A DNA stretch of 64,000 nt from Pilimelia anulata (GCF_014647895.1 NZ_BMQB01000010.1:46057-110056), one strand, 5' to 3'; positions 44,518 through 57,000 are shown, numbered from the stretch's first letter. The notes: generated from the letters alone by a model not told the origin. Numbers and translations are program-made.

Positions 44518-46980
44518 GTGAGCGTGCCGCCCGACGCCCGCGACCTGACCGCACCCCTCCGCGCCCACGCCGCGTACGCGCTCGTCGGCGCCGCCGGGGC
44601 ACTGCTGCTCGCCGCGCTGGTCGGCCTGCTGCCCAGCGGGAGCACGCCGTACCCGCTGTACGCCGCCGGCCGGTTCGGCAGCTTCATCAACCTCGCCACG
44701 ATCGGCCTGCCCGTCGCCGCGGTGTACCTCGCCACGCACGGCCCGCGCCGGCTCGCCGGCGCCCGGCTGATCACCCTGGTCGCGCTCGTCGAGCTGGGCG
44801 TGGCCGCGCTGTGCGGCACGCTGTTCGGGGCGATGATCGGCCTGTACGGGCTGGTGACGTACGGCCCCGGCGTCAGCGCCGGGCTCCAGGCGATGCTCAC
44901 CTGGCTGGCGTACCTCGGGCTGCTGGTCGTCGCCGGGCTGTTCTGCCTGCGCGTGTGGCAGGGCCTGTTCGCCGGCGCTCCCGCCGGCCGGGCCGCGCCG
45001 CGGACCCCGCCGGCCGCCCCGCCGTTCCGGCCCGGTACCGCGGGCTCGGCGCCGCCGGAGCACACGACGTTCCTGCGCGGTTCCGGCTCCGCCGACCGGA
45101 CGACCGTGATCGGCGGCTCGGGCGCCGAGCCGGCGTACGGGTCCCCGCCCGCCGCCCGCCGCCCGGCCGCGGACGAGCCGACCGTGCTCACGCCGCCCGC
45201 CGTACCGCCGCTGGGGCCGCGGGCCGGCAGCGACCCGACGACGATCCTGCCGACCCGCGCCGGGTCGGCGGGCAGCCCGCCGCCGGTCGTACCGGGCGGG
45301 CCGGACACCCGGCCGGGTCCCGGCGCGGTGCCGCCGCCGCGGTACGGCGAGCCCGCCCGGCCGGTACCGCTGGTGCCCGGCGCGCGTACGGCGGTGCCGC
45401 CGGCGGCACCCGGCCGCCCGACCACCGGATCGGTGTACGGCAGCCCGCCGGCGCCGGCGACCTCGCCGGACGTGGCCGCGGTGCTCTCCGGCATCTTCGG
45501 CCCGCCCCCCTCGCTCAACCCGGGCGGCGGTGCGGCGGCGGGCCGTCCCGCGGTGGCCGGCGATGCCGGGGTGTCCGGCGGCGCCGGGCCGGGCGGTGCG
45601 GCGACGTCGGGCGGGGCGGCGCCGGGTGGTGGTGCGGCCCCGGTCGACGCCGCCCCGGTTGTTGCGGCGTCGCTCGCTCCGGCCCCGGTTGTTGCGGAGT
45701 CGCGTGCTCCGGTCGCGGGTGCTGCGGCCGCGGGTGTTGCTGCCTCGGGTGCTGCGGCCTCGGGTGCTGCGGCCTCGGGTTCTGCCGCGGCTGGTGGCGG
45801 GGCGGCGGGTGACACGGCCGGGGTGAGGCCGTCCGGCGCCGTGGCCGATGACACCGCGACGCTCGCGGTGCCTCCCGTCGCCGGTGCTCCCAGCGGTGCT
45901 CCCGCGGACGGCGGGCGCGGTGCCGGTGGCGCTGCCGCTGACGCTGACGCCGGTGCTGCCGGTGGTGGCGATGTCGCCGGCGGGGCCGACGCGGGCCCGC
46001 GCGGGGAGCGGGCCGCGGGGGTGATGCCGCCGCCGGTCGGCGGTGCGCTGGACGCGCTCCTGCGCTCGATGGGCGCCAACGACCCGACCGCACCGCACGC
46101 TTTCCCGCAGACCACCCGCCCCGCCGCCGGTCCGACGGCCGGCAGCGCCGCCGCGGCCCCGGCCGCTCCGCCGCCCGCCGCTCCGCCCGTACCTACGGCA
46201 CCCGCCGCACCGCCGGCGCCCGCTGCGTCAGTCGCGCCGCCGGCGCCCGCCGGTGCGTCCGCGACCGTCGCGTCGACCACTCCGGCCGGCCCGCGCACTC
46301 CCTCGGCCCCTGCCGGATCGGCCGACGTCGCGCCGCCGACCATCCCCGCTGTCCCGCCCGGTGCTGGTGCTGGTGCTGGCGCTGGCGCCGGGGGCCGGGC
46401 GAGTGTCGGCGGTGTCGCCGGCCCGGCTGGGGCCGACCGTTCGTCCGGCGCCGCCGGCGCGGCGCGGGTTGGGGCCGCCGCCGGTTCGACAGCCACCGGC
46501 ACCGCGGCCGTGGGCCGAGCGACGTCGAGTTCGGCGGCCACCGGCTCGGTGAGCGCTGGCTCCACGACCCCTGGCTCCACGACCCCTGGCTCCACGACCC
46601 CTGGCTCCGTGACCGGTGGCTCGGTGGCTTCGAGTCCGGTAGCTCCCGGCTCCACTTCTCCCGGCTCCACTCCTCCGGGGTCCACTTCCGCCGGGTCCGG
46701 GACGTCCGGCGCGGTGACGTCGGGGTCCGCTGCCGCCGGCCCGGCGGCGTCGCGCCCCGCGACCGCCGGCCCGGCGGGCGGTTCCGGCGCGCCGATCGCC
46801 GGAGCCGCCGCCGCACCGGCCGCGGGTGCGGCGGACGGGCCCGGCGCCGGTACCGGCAAGGGCGCCGCCGGTCCGGACGCTACCCAGATCCTCGCCGGCC
46901 CGCAGGGCACGCAGATCCTGCCGCGGATCACCCGACCCGGCCCCGAGACCACCCACCTGCTCCCGCCGCACGAGCGCTGA
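44518..46980 (+). CDS. Membrane protein with 640-residue low-complexity tail
   Basis: An 820-aa protein. Residues 1-160 hold about four membrane spans (YALVGAAGALLLAALVGLLP, FINLATIGLPVAAVYLA, LITLVALVELGVAALCGTLFGAMIGLYGLV, AMLTWLAYLGLLVVAGLFCL). The rest is Pro/Ala/Gly/Ser/Thr-rich and surely disordered, with several TTxL/TTIL-like motifs (TTFLRG, TTVIGG, TTILPT, TQILAG, TQILPR, TTHLLPP) that recur along the tail and at the very end. Such short Thr-x-x-Leu units could be phosphorylation or FHA-docking sites; that is speculation. DNA of the tail contains internal direct repeats. GTG 44518 has GGGAG upstream. No known family. Confidence 0.72.
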   Translation: MSVPPDARDLTAPLRAHAAYALVGAAGALLLAALVGLLPSGSTPYPLYAAGRFGSFINLATIGLPVAAVYLATHGPRRLAGARLITLVALVELGVAALCGTLFGAMIGLYGLVTYGPGVSAGLQAMLTWLAYLGLLVVAGLFCLRVWQGLFAGAPAGRAAPRTPPAAPPFRPGTAGSAPPEHTTFLRGSGSADRTTVIGGSGAEPAYGSPPAARRPAADEPTVLTPPAVPPLGPRAGSDPTTILPTRAGSAGSPPPVVPGGPDTRPGPGAVPPPRYGEPARPVPLVPGARTAVPPAAPGRPTTGSVYGSPPAPATSPDVAAVLSGIFGPPPSLNPGGGAAAGRPAVAGDAGVSGGAGPGGAATSGGAAPGGGAAPVDAAPVVAASLAPAPVVAESRAPVAGAAAAGVAASGAAASGAAASGSAAAGGGAAGDTAGVRPSGAVADDTATLAVPPVAGAPSGAPADGGRGAGGAAADADAGAAGGGDVAGGADAGPRGERAAGVMPPPVGGALDALLRSMGANDPTAPHAFPQTTRPAAGPTAGSAAAAPAAPPPAAPPVPTAPAAPPAPAASVAPPAPAGASATVASTTPAGPRTPSAPAGSADVAPPTIPAVPPGAGAGAGAGAGGRASVGGVAGPAGADRSSGAAGAARVGAAAGSTATGTAAVGRATSSSAATGSVSAGSTTPGSTTPGSTTPGSVTGGSVASSPVAPGSTSPGSTPPGSTSAGSGTSGAVTSGSAAAGPAASRPATAGPAGGSGAPIAGAAAAPAAGAADGPGAGTGKGAAGPDATQILAGPQGTQILPRITRPGPETTHLLPPHER
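45718..45790 (+). repeat. GCTGCGGCCTCGGGT direct repeats in the tail-coding region
   Basis: Imperfect 15-bp units encoding AAASG/GAAAS steps follow one another several times. They lie inside the low-complexity tail of the membrane protein and are in frame (15 bp), so copy-number change would not break the gene. Confidence 0.6.
46557..46621 (+). repeat. CTCCACGACCCCTGG tandem repeats
   Basis: Three near-identical 15-bp units encode STTPG repeated, followed by related SVTGG and STSPG units. They are in frame within the tail of the 820-aa membrane protein. Confidence 0.7.
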
Positions 46981-47345
46981 CCGCACCGGGACCCGCCGGA
47001 CGGCGACCGGCCACACCTTCCCGCCGCGCCGCCGGCCCCGACCCGCGCCGGTCCGTGCCCTGCGCTGAAATCCCTCACCGACCGGCGCCGGGCGGATGGA
47101 TCCGCGCCGGCTCCGTTGTGATCGGGTCCGGCGGGTGAACCCGATCCGGCTTCCCCTACCCCGACCGGACCCGTCGGGGATGTGGGTGCGGGCGGCGGGT
47201 GGGAGGTGGTGGGTCCGGAACGTCCCGGTTCGGTCGTTGTACGCGGTGTGATTCGGCCACCCCGACCGGTGACTGTGGTCACCGGAGCGCGGCGCGCCGC
47301 CCGCGGTGGGCCGGTCCGGCCGGGTCGGCCCGTACCGTGTCGGGA
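46981..47345. terminator. 365-bp gap with a terminator hairpin before fbiC
   Basis: GATCGGGT (47120-47127) and ACCCGATC (47139-47146) form a perfect 8-bp stem with an 11-nt loop, likely the terminator of the membrane-protein gene. CCGGCGC and GCGCCGG around 47080-47110 form another possible stem. The fbiC promoter should lie in the last 150 bases but no clear hexamers were found. No gene is seen. Confidence 0.5.
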
Positions 47346-50090
<2,745 letters not shown>

Positions 50091-50172
50091 GGGCGTTACC
50101 CGTACGGCGCCTCGGTCGATAGGCAGCGGTGAGGGAGCTGTCAGGTGGGTGGCCCTATTTATCAGGTTCCGC

Positions 50173-50202
50173 TTGACGACGCACGTATTACACGCGTGTA
50201 AT
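50173..50202 (+). promoter_or_regulatory. whiB promoter overlapped by a 16-bp palindrome
   Basis: TTGACG (50173-50178) and TGTAAT (50197-50202), spaced by 18, form a good promoter. ATTACACGCGTGTAAT (50187-50202) is a perfect 16-bp palindrome that covers half of the spacer and the whole -10, so a dimeric regulator bound there would block transcription. The palindrome stands out as AT-rich within GC-rich DNA. It lies 187 bases before the whiB ATG. Confidence 0.65.
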
Positions 50203-50389
50203 TTCCTTCGGGACCGCTGCGGTCCGGTGGTCGGGTCCGGGGGGCTCGGTACGGACCGCTGCGGATCGCTCGCCGGCGGGGTGCCGCGGCCCGGGGGGAC
50301 GGTACCCGTGGTCATCCGGCCATTGGCGGAGCGGAATGTGGGGGATTTGCACCGGTTCGTACGTCGGTGCACCAGAAGGGGGCATGCTG

Positions 50390-50647
50390 ATGGAGGGCCG
50401 TCCAGTCGTCGCCGACCTGCTCGGTGACGCGCCGGAGTGGCAGGAGCGCGCGCTGTGCTCCCAGACCGACCCGGAGGCATTCTTCCCGGAGAAGGGCGGC
50501 TCGACCCGCGAGGCGAAACGCATCTGTTCCCGGTGCGAGGTCCGCAACGAGTGCCTGGAGTACGCGCTCGGGCACGACGAGCGGTTCGGCATCTGGGGCG
50601 GGCTGAGCGAGCGCGAGCGCCGCAAGCTCAAGCGCCGCGTCGCCTGA
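50390..50647 (+). CDS. whiB: WhiB-family iron-sulfur regulator (WhiB/WhmD type)
   Basis: An 85-aa transcription factor. Four cysteines, Cys23, Cys46, Cys49 and Cys55 (ALCSQTDPEAFFP, RICSRCEVRNEC), ligate the 4Fe-4S cluster; the GIWGG turn follows, then the basic ERERRKLKRR tail that binds DNA. WQERALCSQTDPEAFFPEKGG is almost the pattern of Streptomyces WhiB and mycobacterial WhmD (WhiB2), which control septation and sporulation with WhiA. Neighbours (zincin-like protein, DUF3499, manB) are the conserved whiB2 surroundings. ATG 50390 was chosen over 50384 because AAGGGGG lies seven bases before it. Confidence 0.95.
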   Translation: MEGRPVVADLLGDAPEWQERALCSQTDPEAFFPEKGGSTREAKRICSRCEVRNECLEYALGHDERFGIWGGLSERERRKLKRRVA

Positions 50648-50927
50648 TCGCCGCTGGCTGGGGCGCCGTCGCCGTCCGTGGGGGTGCGGCCGGTCCGGGA
50701 GGGCGCCTTCGTACCGCCGAACCGCCGGGGCACCCGCTGTCGCGGCTCGGCCCGTGCGTCCGCCGGGGGTTCGCGGCGCATGGGTGGCGGGGCGTGGGGT
50801 CCGGTGACGCGGCCGGCGCGATGGCGCCGTGCCGCGGGTCGTCACTGTCCGTCCGGGCGCGTGCGGTCTCGGTGAGTAACGACACCACGGGAGTGTCCGG
50901 GCTAATCGGACAGATTGTCCGGGTGTC

Positions 50928-51425
50928 CTACTCCAACTCCTCCGGGTCCACCCCGAGGAGGTTGGCGAGCTGCTCCAGGACGACGTCGTGGATCAGGTCG
51001 GCCAGGTCGTCGCGGTCGGCGGCGCGGAACTCCAGCGGCCGCCGGTACAGCACGATCCGCGGCGGCATCGCCTGCCGGCCCGGCCGGCCGGGCAGCAGCC
51101 GGGCCAGCGGCACCTCGCCGTCCTCGAGCACGTCCGAGTCGTAGATGTTCAGTTCGGGCGGTACGTCCTCGACCGCGAACTCCACCGCGGTCAGCTCCCG
51201 GCCGTGCCGGCGCTCCAGCGACTCCACCGCGTCCAGCACGAGGTCGTCGAAGACCTCGGCCCGGGTCCGCGCGGACGGCACGGTCGCCGGGATCAGCCGC
51301 CCCCGCAGCCCCCGGCCGTGCCGGTCGCGGCGGCGCCGGCTCGCGGACCGCGGCGGCCCGCCGCCGGGCGGGCCGGGCGGCGTCGGGCCCCCGGCGGGGC
51401 CGGGCGGCGGTGCACCGTCGGACAT
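50928..51425 (-). CDS. Zincin-like (DUF1025) metallopeptidase family protein
   Basis: A 165-aa protein with a Pro/Gly-rich N-terminus and a Zincin_1-type domain: RAEVFDDLVLDAVESLERRHGRELTAVEFAVEDVP, ARLLPGR, PPRIVLYRRPLEFRAADRDDLADLIHDVVLEQLANLLGVDPEELE. In this family the zinc helix is HExxH; here it reads H-D-V-V-L-E-Q, so the first Glu is Asp and the second His is Glu. Many actinobacterial members show such a change and peptidase activity is doubtful. It is a constant neighbour of whiB2 and DUF3499. ATG 51425 is preferred to GTG 51431 by spacing from GGGGTGA. Confidence 0.82.
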   Translation of the reverse strand: MSDGAPPPGPAGGPTPPGPPGGGPPRSASRRRRDRHGRGLRGRLIPATVPSARTRAEVFDDLVLDAVESLERRHGRELTAVEFAVEDVPPELNIYDSDVLEDGEVPLARLLPGRPGRQAMPPRIVLYRRPLEFRAADRDDLADLIHDVVLEQLANLLGVDPEELE

Positions 51426-51557
51426 GCTCACCCCGACAGGCTAGCCCGCCCCGCCGTACGCCCGTACGGGACTCACCGCGGGACCGGCGCCCCTGTCAAA
51501 CGAATCGCTCCGACGGCGTGTCGCGCCGGCAGACGCGCGGAGTGAGCGGCCGGGGAC

Positions 51558-51563
51558 GATAAC
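51558..51563 (+). promoter_or_regulatory. -10 element of the DUF3499 gene
   Basis: GATAAC ends nine bases before GTG 51573. Transcription should begin at or within a few bases of that codon, which implies a leaderless message and supports 51573 over 51564 as the start. Confidence 0.5.
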
Positions 51564-51572
51564 GTGCCCGCC

Positions 51573-51923
51573 GTGAGGTCACCACGACGCTGCTCCCGTA
51601 ACGGCTGTCCGCGGCAGGCCGTCGCCACGCTGACCTACGTGTACGCGGAGTCGACGGCCGTCGTGGGCCCGCTGGCCGCGTACCCCGAGCCGCACACGTA
51701 CGACCTGTGCGAGCTGCACGCGCGCAACCTCACCGCGCCGCGGGGCTGGGAGCTGGTCCGGCACGAGGGCGAGTTCGAGCCGCCGCCGCCGACCACCGAC
51801 GACCTGGTGGCGCTCGCCGAGGCGGTGCGCGAGGCCGGCCGCCCGGTGCCGCGGCAGGAGGAGCCGCCGGACCCGCCGAGCACCGGCCGCCGCGGCCACC
51901 TGCGGGTCATCCCACCGTCCTGA
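51573..51923 (+). CDS. DUF3499 protein
   Basis: A 116-aa protein matching DUF3499: RSPRRCSRNGCPRQAVATLTYVYAESTAVVGPLAAYPEPHTYDLCELHARNLTAPRGWELVRHE. Four conserved residues, Cys in RRCSRNGC, Cys in YDLCELH and the His following, look like a small zinc-ribbon. The function is unknown; the family is restricted to actinobacteria and is found next to whiB2 and the zincin-like gene, as here. The C-terminal third is Pro-rich. The start GTG 51573 gives the usual MRSPRRCS N-terminus. Confidence 0.9.
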   Translation: MRSPRRCSRNGCPRQAVATLTYVYAESTAVVGPLAAYPEPHTYDLCELHARNLTAPRGWELVRHEGEFEPPPPTTDDLVALAEAVREAGRPVPRQEEPPDPPSTGRRGHLRVIPPS

Positions 51924-51964
51924 CCTCATCCCACCGTCCTGACCGGAGCCCCGCGGCCCGCGGG

Positions 51965-53203
51965 TCAGTCGGGTGCGGCCCAGCGGCCGTCGTCGCGGAG
52001 CCGCTGCGCCGCCGTACCCGCGCCGAGCAGCGTGCCCAGCGCCGCGTCCAGGGTGGCGCCGAGGAACCACTCGCCGCCCTGGTCCAGCGCGAACACCCGG
52101 CCGGTCTCGTCGATCGCCAGCAGCGCCTCGTCCGACCCCTCCACGCCCAGCGGGAACAGCCGCGCCCCGATCAGCGTCGCGCACTCGGCGAGCAGGTCGG
52201 CGCTGTGCGCCGCCGCGACCGGGTCCAGCCGCAGCGGCCGGACCCAGTGCCGCGCCCCCGCCCGGTCCGCCGCGGTGCGCAGGTCGCCGAACTCCGCCAG
52301 CGCCCGTACCGCCGCCGGGAACGCCGCGTGCCGGAACTCCTGCCCCAGCACCGCGCACACCGCCGCCACCTGCTGCTCGGCCCGCGCGTAGTGCGGCTCG
52401 CGGCCGGGCGACCAGCCCGCCGCCGCCAGCACCCCGGCCACCGGCGCCGGGAACCGGTCCGCCGGCACGCCGCCCGCCGGCGCCGCCGCGTCGACCCCGG
52501 CCGGGCCGGGCGGCGGCAGCACGCCGAAGTGGACCAGCGCCCCCGCGCAGGTCGCGCACGGCCGGGCCGGCATGCCGCCGACCGGGTCGCCGGGCTCCCG
52601 CACGTGGTACGCCGCCAGCACCGCGTCGGCGCACAGGGCGCGCGCGTCCGCCTCGGCCAGCGGCGTGTCCGGGCGCTCGGCGCCGGCCCGGTGCAGCACG
52701 TCCGAGAGGACGACCAGCTCGGCGTGCCGGTGCGCGCCGCGGACCAGCTCGCCGTCGGGCAGCTCCCGCAGGTACGCCCGGACGAGCGGGTGGTGGCGCA
52801 GCGGCTGGTCGCCCTTGGCGCCGCGCGCGGCGGCCGGGCGCCCGCCCGCGGTCAGGTGCGCGACCACCGTCGGGCCGGGGCGCCGGTCGGCCTCGCGGCG
52901 CAGCTCGACGACCGGGTCCGCGGTGCTGACCGGGGGGATCAGCTCGGTCCGCCGGCGCCGGTACAGGTCCTTCACCACGGCCGACGGCAGGCTCGGCCAG
53001 ACCGACGTGTGGCCGGTCTCCTTGTCGATCACCGTGGTCACGCTGTCGCCGGTGCGCGGGGTGCGGTCGGCCGGTTCGCGGGTCCAGACCACGTACCCGA
53101 CATCGAACTCCGACACCATGGGCGTGCGCGGGTGGCCGCGGCGCAGCGACTCGCGGCGGGCCCTGGCCGTGGCGATCCGTTCGACTTCCCGCAGGCCGAT
53201 CAC
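51965..53203 (-). CDS. YwqJ-like deaminase fused to SUKH-3-like domain
   Basis: A 412-aa protein with two parts. Residues 55-230 resemble the YwqJ deaminase: TVIDKETGHTSVWPSLPS near 57-74, H160-A-E162 as zinc ligand and catalytic Glu, and P215-C216-A-T-C219 as the two zinc Cys. Residues 250-400 resemble the SUKH-3 immunity fold (FPAPVAGVLAAAGWSPGR, FPAAVRALAEFGDL, RLFPLGVEGSDEALLAIDETGRVFALDQGGEWFLGATLDAALGTLL). Such fusions are known in actinobacterial polymorphic toxin systems, where the first domain deaminates nucleic acid bases and SUKH domains neutralise toxins. It is divergent from a three-gene toxin-like operon with 114 bp between. GGAGGGAG precedes GTG 53203. Confidence 0.78.
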   Translation of the reverse strand: MIGLREVERIATARARRESLRRGHPRTPMVSEFDVGYVVWTREPADRTPRTGDSVTTVIDKETGHTSVWPSLPSAVVKDLYRRRRTELIPPVSTADPVVELRREADRRPGPTVVAHLTAGGRPAAARGAKGDQPLRHHPLVRAYLRELPDGELVRGAHRHAELVVLSDVLHRAGAERPDTPLAEADARALCADAVLAAYHVREPGDPVGGMPARPCATCAGALVHFGVLPPPGPAGVDAAAPAGGVPADRFPAPVAGVLAAAGWSPGREPHYARAEQQVAAVCAVLGQEFRHAAFPAAVRALAEFGDLRTAADRAGARHWVRPLRLDPVAAAHSADLLAECATLIGARLFPLGVEGSDEALLAIDETGRVFALDQGGEWFLGATLDAALGTLLGAGTAAQRLRDDGRWAAPD

Positions 53204-53317
53204 TTGTGGACTCCCTCCGTCGCGGGGTGGGCCGCCCCGAACGTACCGGAGGCTCGCCGCCCCACGGTACGGCCGGTATGGTCCAGGCGGGGATGGGTCG
53301 AGACCTGGAGGTCACCG

Positions 53318-53725
53318 GTGAGACACAGCGGGGATCGGGACGCGAACCGCGGCCTGGCCGCACGCGTCGACGAGACCTACGGGCGGTTCGAGCGCGCCCG
53401 GGCCGGCGCCGAGGCGCTGCGCCGGGAACTCGCCACCCTGCGGGTCAGCGTCAGCTCGCCGGACGCCAGCGTCCGGGCCACGGTGGACGCCCGCGGCCGG
53501 CTCGTCGACCTGCACCTGGACGCCCAGCGGTGCGTCGGCATCGACCCCGCCATCCTGGCCCGGCTGATCACCGCGACCGTCGGCGAGGCCGCCGAGCGGG
53601 CCACCGGCCAGGTGCGCAGCCATGTCGCCGCCCACCTGCCCGAGTCGCCGGCCGCGCCCGACCTGATCGCCGATGCGGACGCCGCGCCGCTGCTCGCCCG
53701 GTACACCGCCGGGAGCCCCGAGTGA
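53318..53725 (+). CDS. YbaB/EbfC-family protein
   Basis: A 135-aa protein of the YbaB/EbfC fold: an N-terminal coiled helix (LAARVDETYGRFERARAGAEALRRELATLRV), then VSSPDASVRATVDARGRLVDLHLD and a C-terminal helix VGIDPAILARLITATVGEAAERATGQVRSHV. YbaB proteins are small nucleoid-binding proteins, but in actinobacteria divergent copies are often the first gene of WXG100/type VII secreted toxin operons, as here, where they probably act as partner or chaperone. TGGAGG precedes GTG 53318. It is coupled by GTGA to the next gene. Confidence 0.82.
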   Translation: MRHSGDRDANRGLAARVDETYGRFERARAGAEALRRELATLRVSVSSPDASVRATVDARGRLVDLHLDAQRCVGIDPAILARLITATVGEAAERATGQVRSHVAAHLPESPAAPDLIADADAAPLLARYTAGSPE

Positions 53726-54039
53726 GGGCGCCGACCCGGCCGGACCCGGCCGCCGTCCGCGCCGCCGCCGCCGACCTGGTCGACGCCGGGCAGCGCTGGC
53801 GCCGGCTGCGCGACGAGGAGGCCATCGGCCTGGTCGCGGACCGCCCGGCCTGGCGGGACCCGGTCACCGCCGTGTTCGACGCCCGGTACGGCGAGGCGCA
53901 GGAGCGGCTGCTCGCCCGCTGGGAGCAGGTCGCCGCCGAGCTGGTCGGGCTCGGCGACGCCGCCGCCCGGACGGCCGTGCTGGCCGCGCGGGACGACGCC
54001 GTCCGGCGTCGGGTCCTGCCGCCGGGGACGGGTTCGTGA
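53722..54039 (+). CDS. WXG-like helical partner protein
   Basis: A 105-aa helical protein with two segments, DPAAVRAAAADLVDAGQRWRRLRDEEAIGLVADRP and GEAQERLLARWEQVAAELVGLGDAAARTAVLAARDDAVR. The size, the helix-turn-helix hairpin shape and the position between a YbaB-like gene and a giant toxin-like gene suggest a WXG100/ESAT-6-like partner, although the WXG triplet itself is not present. Overlaps both neighbours by GTGA. Function inferred from context only. Confidence 0.7.
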   Translation: MRAPTRPDPAAVRAAAADLVDAGQRWRRLRDEEAIGLVADRPAWRDPVTAVFDARYGEAQERLLARWEQVAAELVGLGDAAARTAVLAARDDAVRRRVLPPGTGS

Positions 54040-57000
54040 CCGGCCTGCCCCGCCCGCTGCCCGACCCCGCCGACTGGGCCTGGGGCGAGCCGCCGTGGAT
54101 CACCACGGCCGTCGCCGCCGCGGCCGAGCGCTGGCCCCGGGTGGACGAGCGCCGGCTGTTCGACCTGGCCGACCAGTGGTTCGCCCTCGCCCTGGCCCTG
54201 CACGAGCCGCGCGACGACGCCGCCCGCGCCGGCGAGCGGCTGCTCGACCTGATCGGCGATGGCGCGGCCGCCGAGGCCGCCCGGACCGGCTGGGCCCGCC
54301 TGGTGGACGGGGCGCCCGGCCCGCTGGACTCGGTACCGGAGGAGGCGCACCGCCTCGGCACCTGGGCCGAGAGCGCCGGCTGCGCCGCCGAGGCGGCCAA
54401 GCTGACCGCCTGGGAGCACCTGGCCGACCTCGCCGCCGACCTGGTCGTCGTCGACCTGGCCAGCGCGCTGACCGACGGCGCCGCGGCGCCGGTGGCGGAG
54501 GTGCTGGTGGCGGCGGCGGGGGAGCGGATCGGCGCGATCGTGGACGTCCTGGCCGCGACGCTGGCCGAGACCGTACCGGCCGGCGGCGTGCCGCTGCCCG
54601 CCACCCACGCCCTGCCCTCGGCCGCCTTCCCTGCCGGGTTCGCGGCCGACGCGTTCCCGCCGGACGCCGAACTGGCCGCCTTCCCGGCCGCAGCCGACCC
54701 CCGGCCGGACGCGGGCACGCCCGCGCTCGGGTCCGTCGGGCCGGGCGCCGGCGTGCTCGCGGTGGGGGCCGCCGGGGCGGCCCGGCCGGGGCCGGCGGCC
54801 GCCGGCGACGCGCCCGCCGCGGGCGGGCGGGAATCGGGCGGCGGCGGCCCGGCCGGGGCGCCCGGCGGCGGCCGGGACGGCGCGACCCAGCTCACCGACA
54901 CCGCTACGCAGCTCACCGATGCCGCGACTACGCAGCTCACCGACACCGCGTCCCGGCTCACCGACGCCGCGGCGCACTCGCCGGACGCCGGGGTACCGAC
55001 CGCGGTCACCCCCGCCCCGGCTACCTCGACCCCGGCAGCGGAGTCCGGGCCGGTCGCGGATCGGGATCGGGCGGCGGGCGGGGTTCGCCCCGTGCCGGCT
55101 GAGCAGCTCCGGCCGGCCGACGACGCCGGGGGAGCGGCGGACGGCCCGGCGCGCGTACCGGCGACCGCCGGGTCGGTACCCGCGCCGCGTACCGGCACCG
55201 AGGACCCGGGCGGTAGCACCCTTCCCGCCGCCTCGCGTTGGCTCAGCGGCATCCGGCGGGCGGGCCGCGGCCGCGGCCCGGCAACCCCGTCCACTCCCGA
55301 CACCGACCACCACGTCGCCGATCCGCACGTCGCCGATCCGCACGGCGGCGATCCGCACGGCGGCGATCCGCACGGCGCCGGTCCGCGCAGTCCCGGTCAC
55401 CCCGGTGCCGATCCCCGCGCGGTGGTGCCGCCCGGGGGTGGGTCGGGCGGTCCCCGGCTCCGCCTCGCCGACTCCGCCCGGGTCCGGCCGGCGGCGGCAC
55501 CGGAGTCGCCGGCCGGGGCGCCCGCGCCGTCCGACCCGACGGCCGTCCGCGACACCGCCGGCCCGAGCGGCGACCCCCGGCCGACCGGAGCGGCCACCGC
55601 GGCCCCCCGCGCCGGGACCGCGGCCCCCCGCGACCGCGCCGCCGCACCCGCCGGCCGGGCAGCCGGCTTCCCCGTACCGCCGGCGCCCGATGCTCCGTCG
55701 ACCGGCCGCCCGGCGCCCGACGATTCACCCACTGCCCATCCGGCGCCCGACGGTTCGCCCACCGGGCTCCCCGCACCCGTCGGCGCGCCGGCCGCGCGCG
55801 CCGACGGCGGTATCCGGCCGGCCCCCGCCGGCGCGCCGGCCGCGGCACCGGCCCCCGCCGCGCGGCGAGCCCCCGACGGTGCGGCGGCGCTCCGGCCCGC
55901 TCCCGCCGCGCCGGACGTCCAGCCCGACCGCCTCCCGCAGTTCGGCACCCCACCGGCCGGCACACCCCGGGTCCGGACCGCGCCGGACCCCGGCCGCCCG
56001 CACACCGAACCACCCGAGAACCACACCCCCGGCGCCCGCCCACCCGGCGACCGCCCAGCAGGTGGTCACATCCCCGGCGACCACACCCCCGACGACCACG
56101 CACCCGGTGACCACCACGCCGGTGACCGCCCGCCCGGCGACCACCCGGCCGACGCGCCGCCGGCGGAGCACCCGCCGGGCAGCGCGTCCCGCCGACCCGC
56201 CGCCGACCCCGCCGACGCCGCGCCGCCGGCGGCACCGGCCCCTACCCGGCCGGTCGTGGCGGACGACGACTCGCCGGTCACCCGTACCCGCCGGTACGAC
56301 GCCCCCGGCGGTCACCACCGGCCGCCGGCCGCGCACCAGGACGCCGTCGACCGCGCCGTACCCCGCGCCCCCGACGGCACCCCCCTGCGCCACGCCGACC
56401 CGCGCACCGCCGGCTACCTCCCCCTGCTCAACCCCTGGATCCCCGGCGCCGCCGACCCGACCCGGCTCACCAACGCCACCGACTGCGCGCTCGCCTTCTT
56501 CGACACCTGGGCGCGCGGGCGGCCGCGGGTGGCGGCGGGGCGGGTCCGGGACGGGTACCGCACCGGCGACCCGCTCGGCGCCGGCACCCCCGACGACGGC
56601 CCGGCCCGGATCGCCGCGGTGGCCGGCGGGGCCTTCCAGAATCTGTGCCCGCTGGTGACCGGGGCGACCGTCGAGGCCGCCCGGGCGGCGGTCAACCACG
56701 CGCTGCGCAACCTCCACATGCACCTGCGGGCGCTCGGCCCGGGCGCGTTCGCGTTCCTGGTGCACGGCTGGGAGGGCGGCAACGCGCACACCTGGGTGGC
56801 GGCCAATCAGGACCACGCGATCCTGTACGTCGACCCGCTCGTCGGCCAGCTCGCCGAGGCGCCGCTGTACGGGCACTACGGCCGCCCGTACGACGGCAAC
56901 GTGGTCGTCCTCGACGCGCTGGTCGTCGGCCCGGACGGCACCCCGCGCCCGCTGCCGCAGCACCCGCCGGGCCTGCTGGCCGCGCCGGCCGGGCCCGCCC

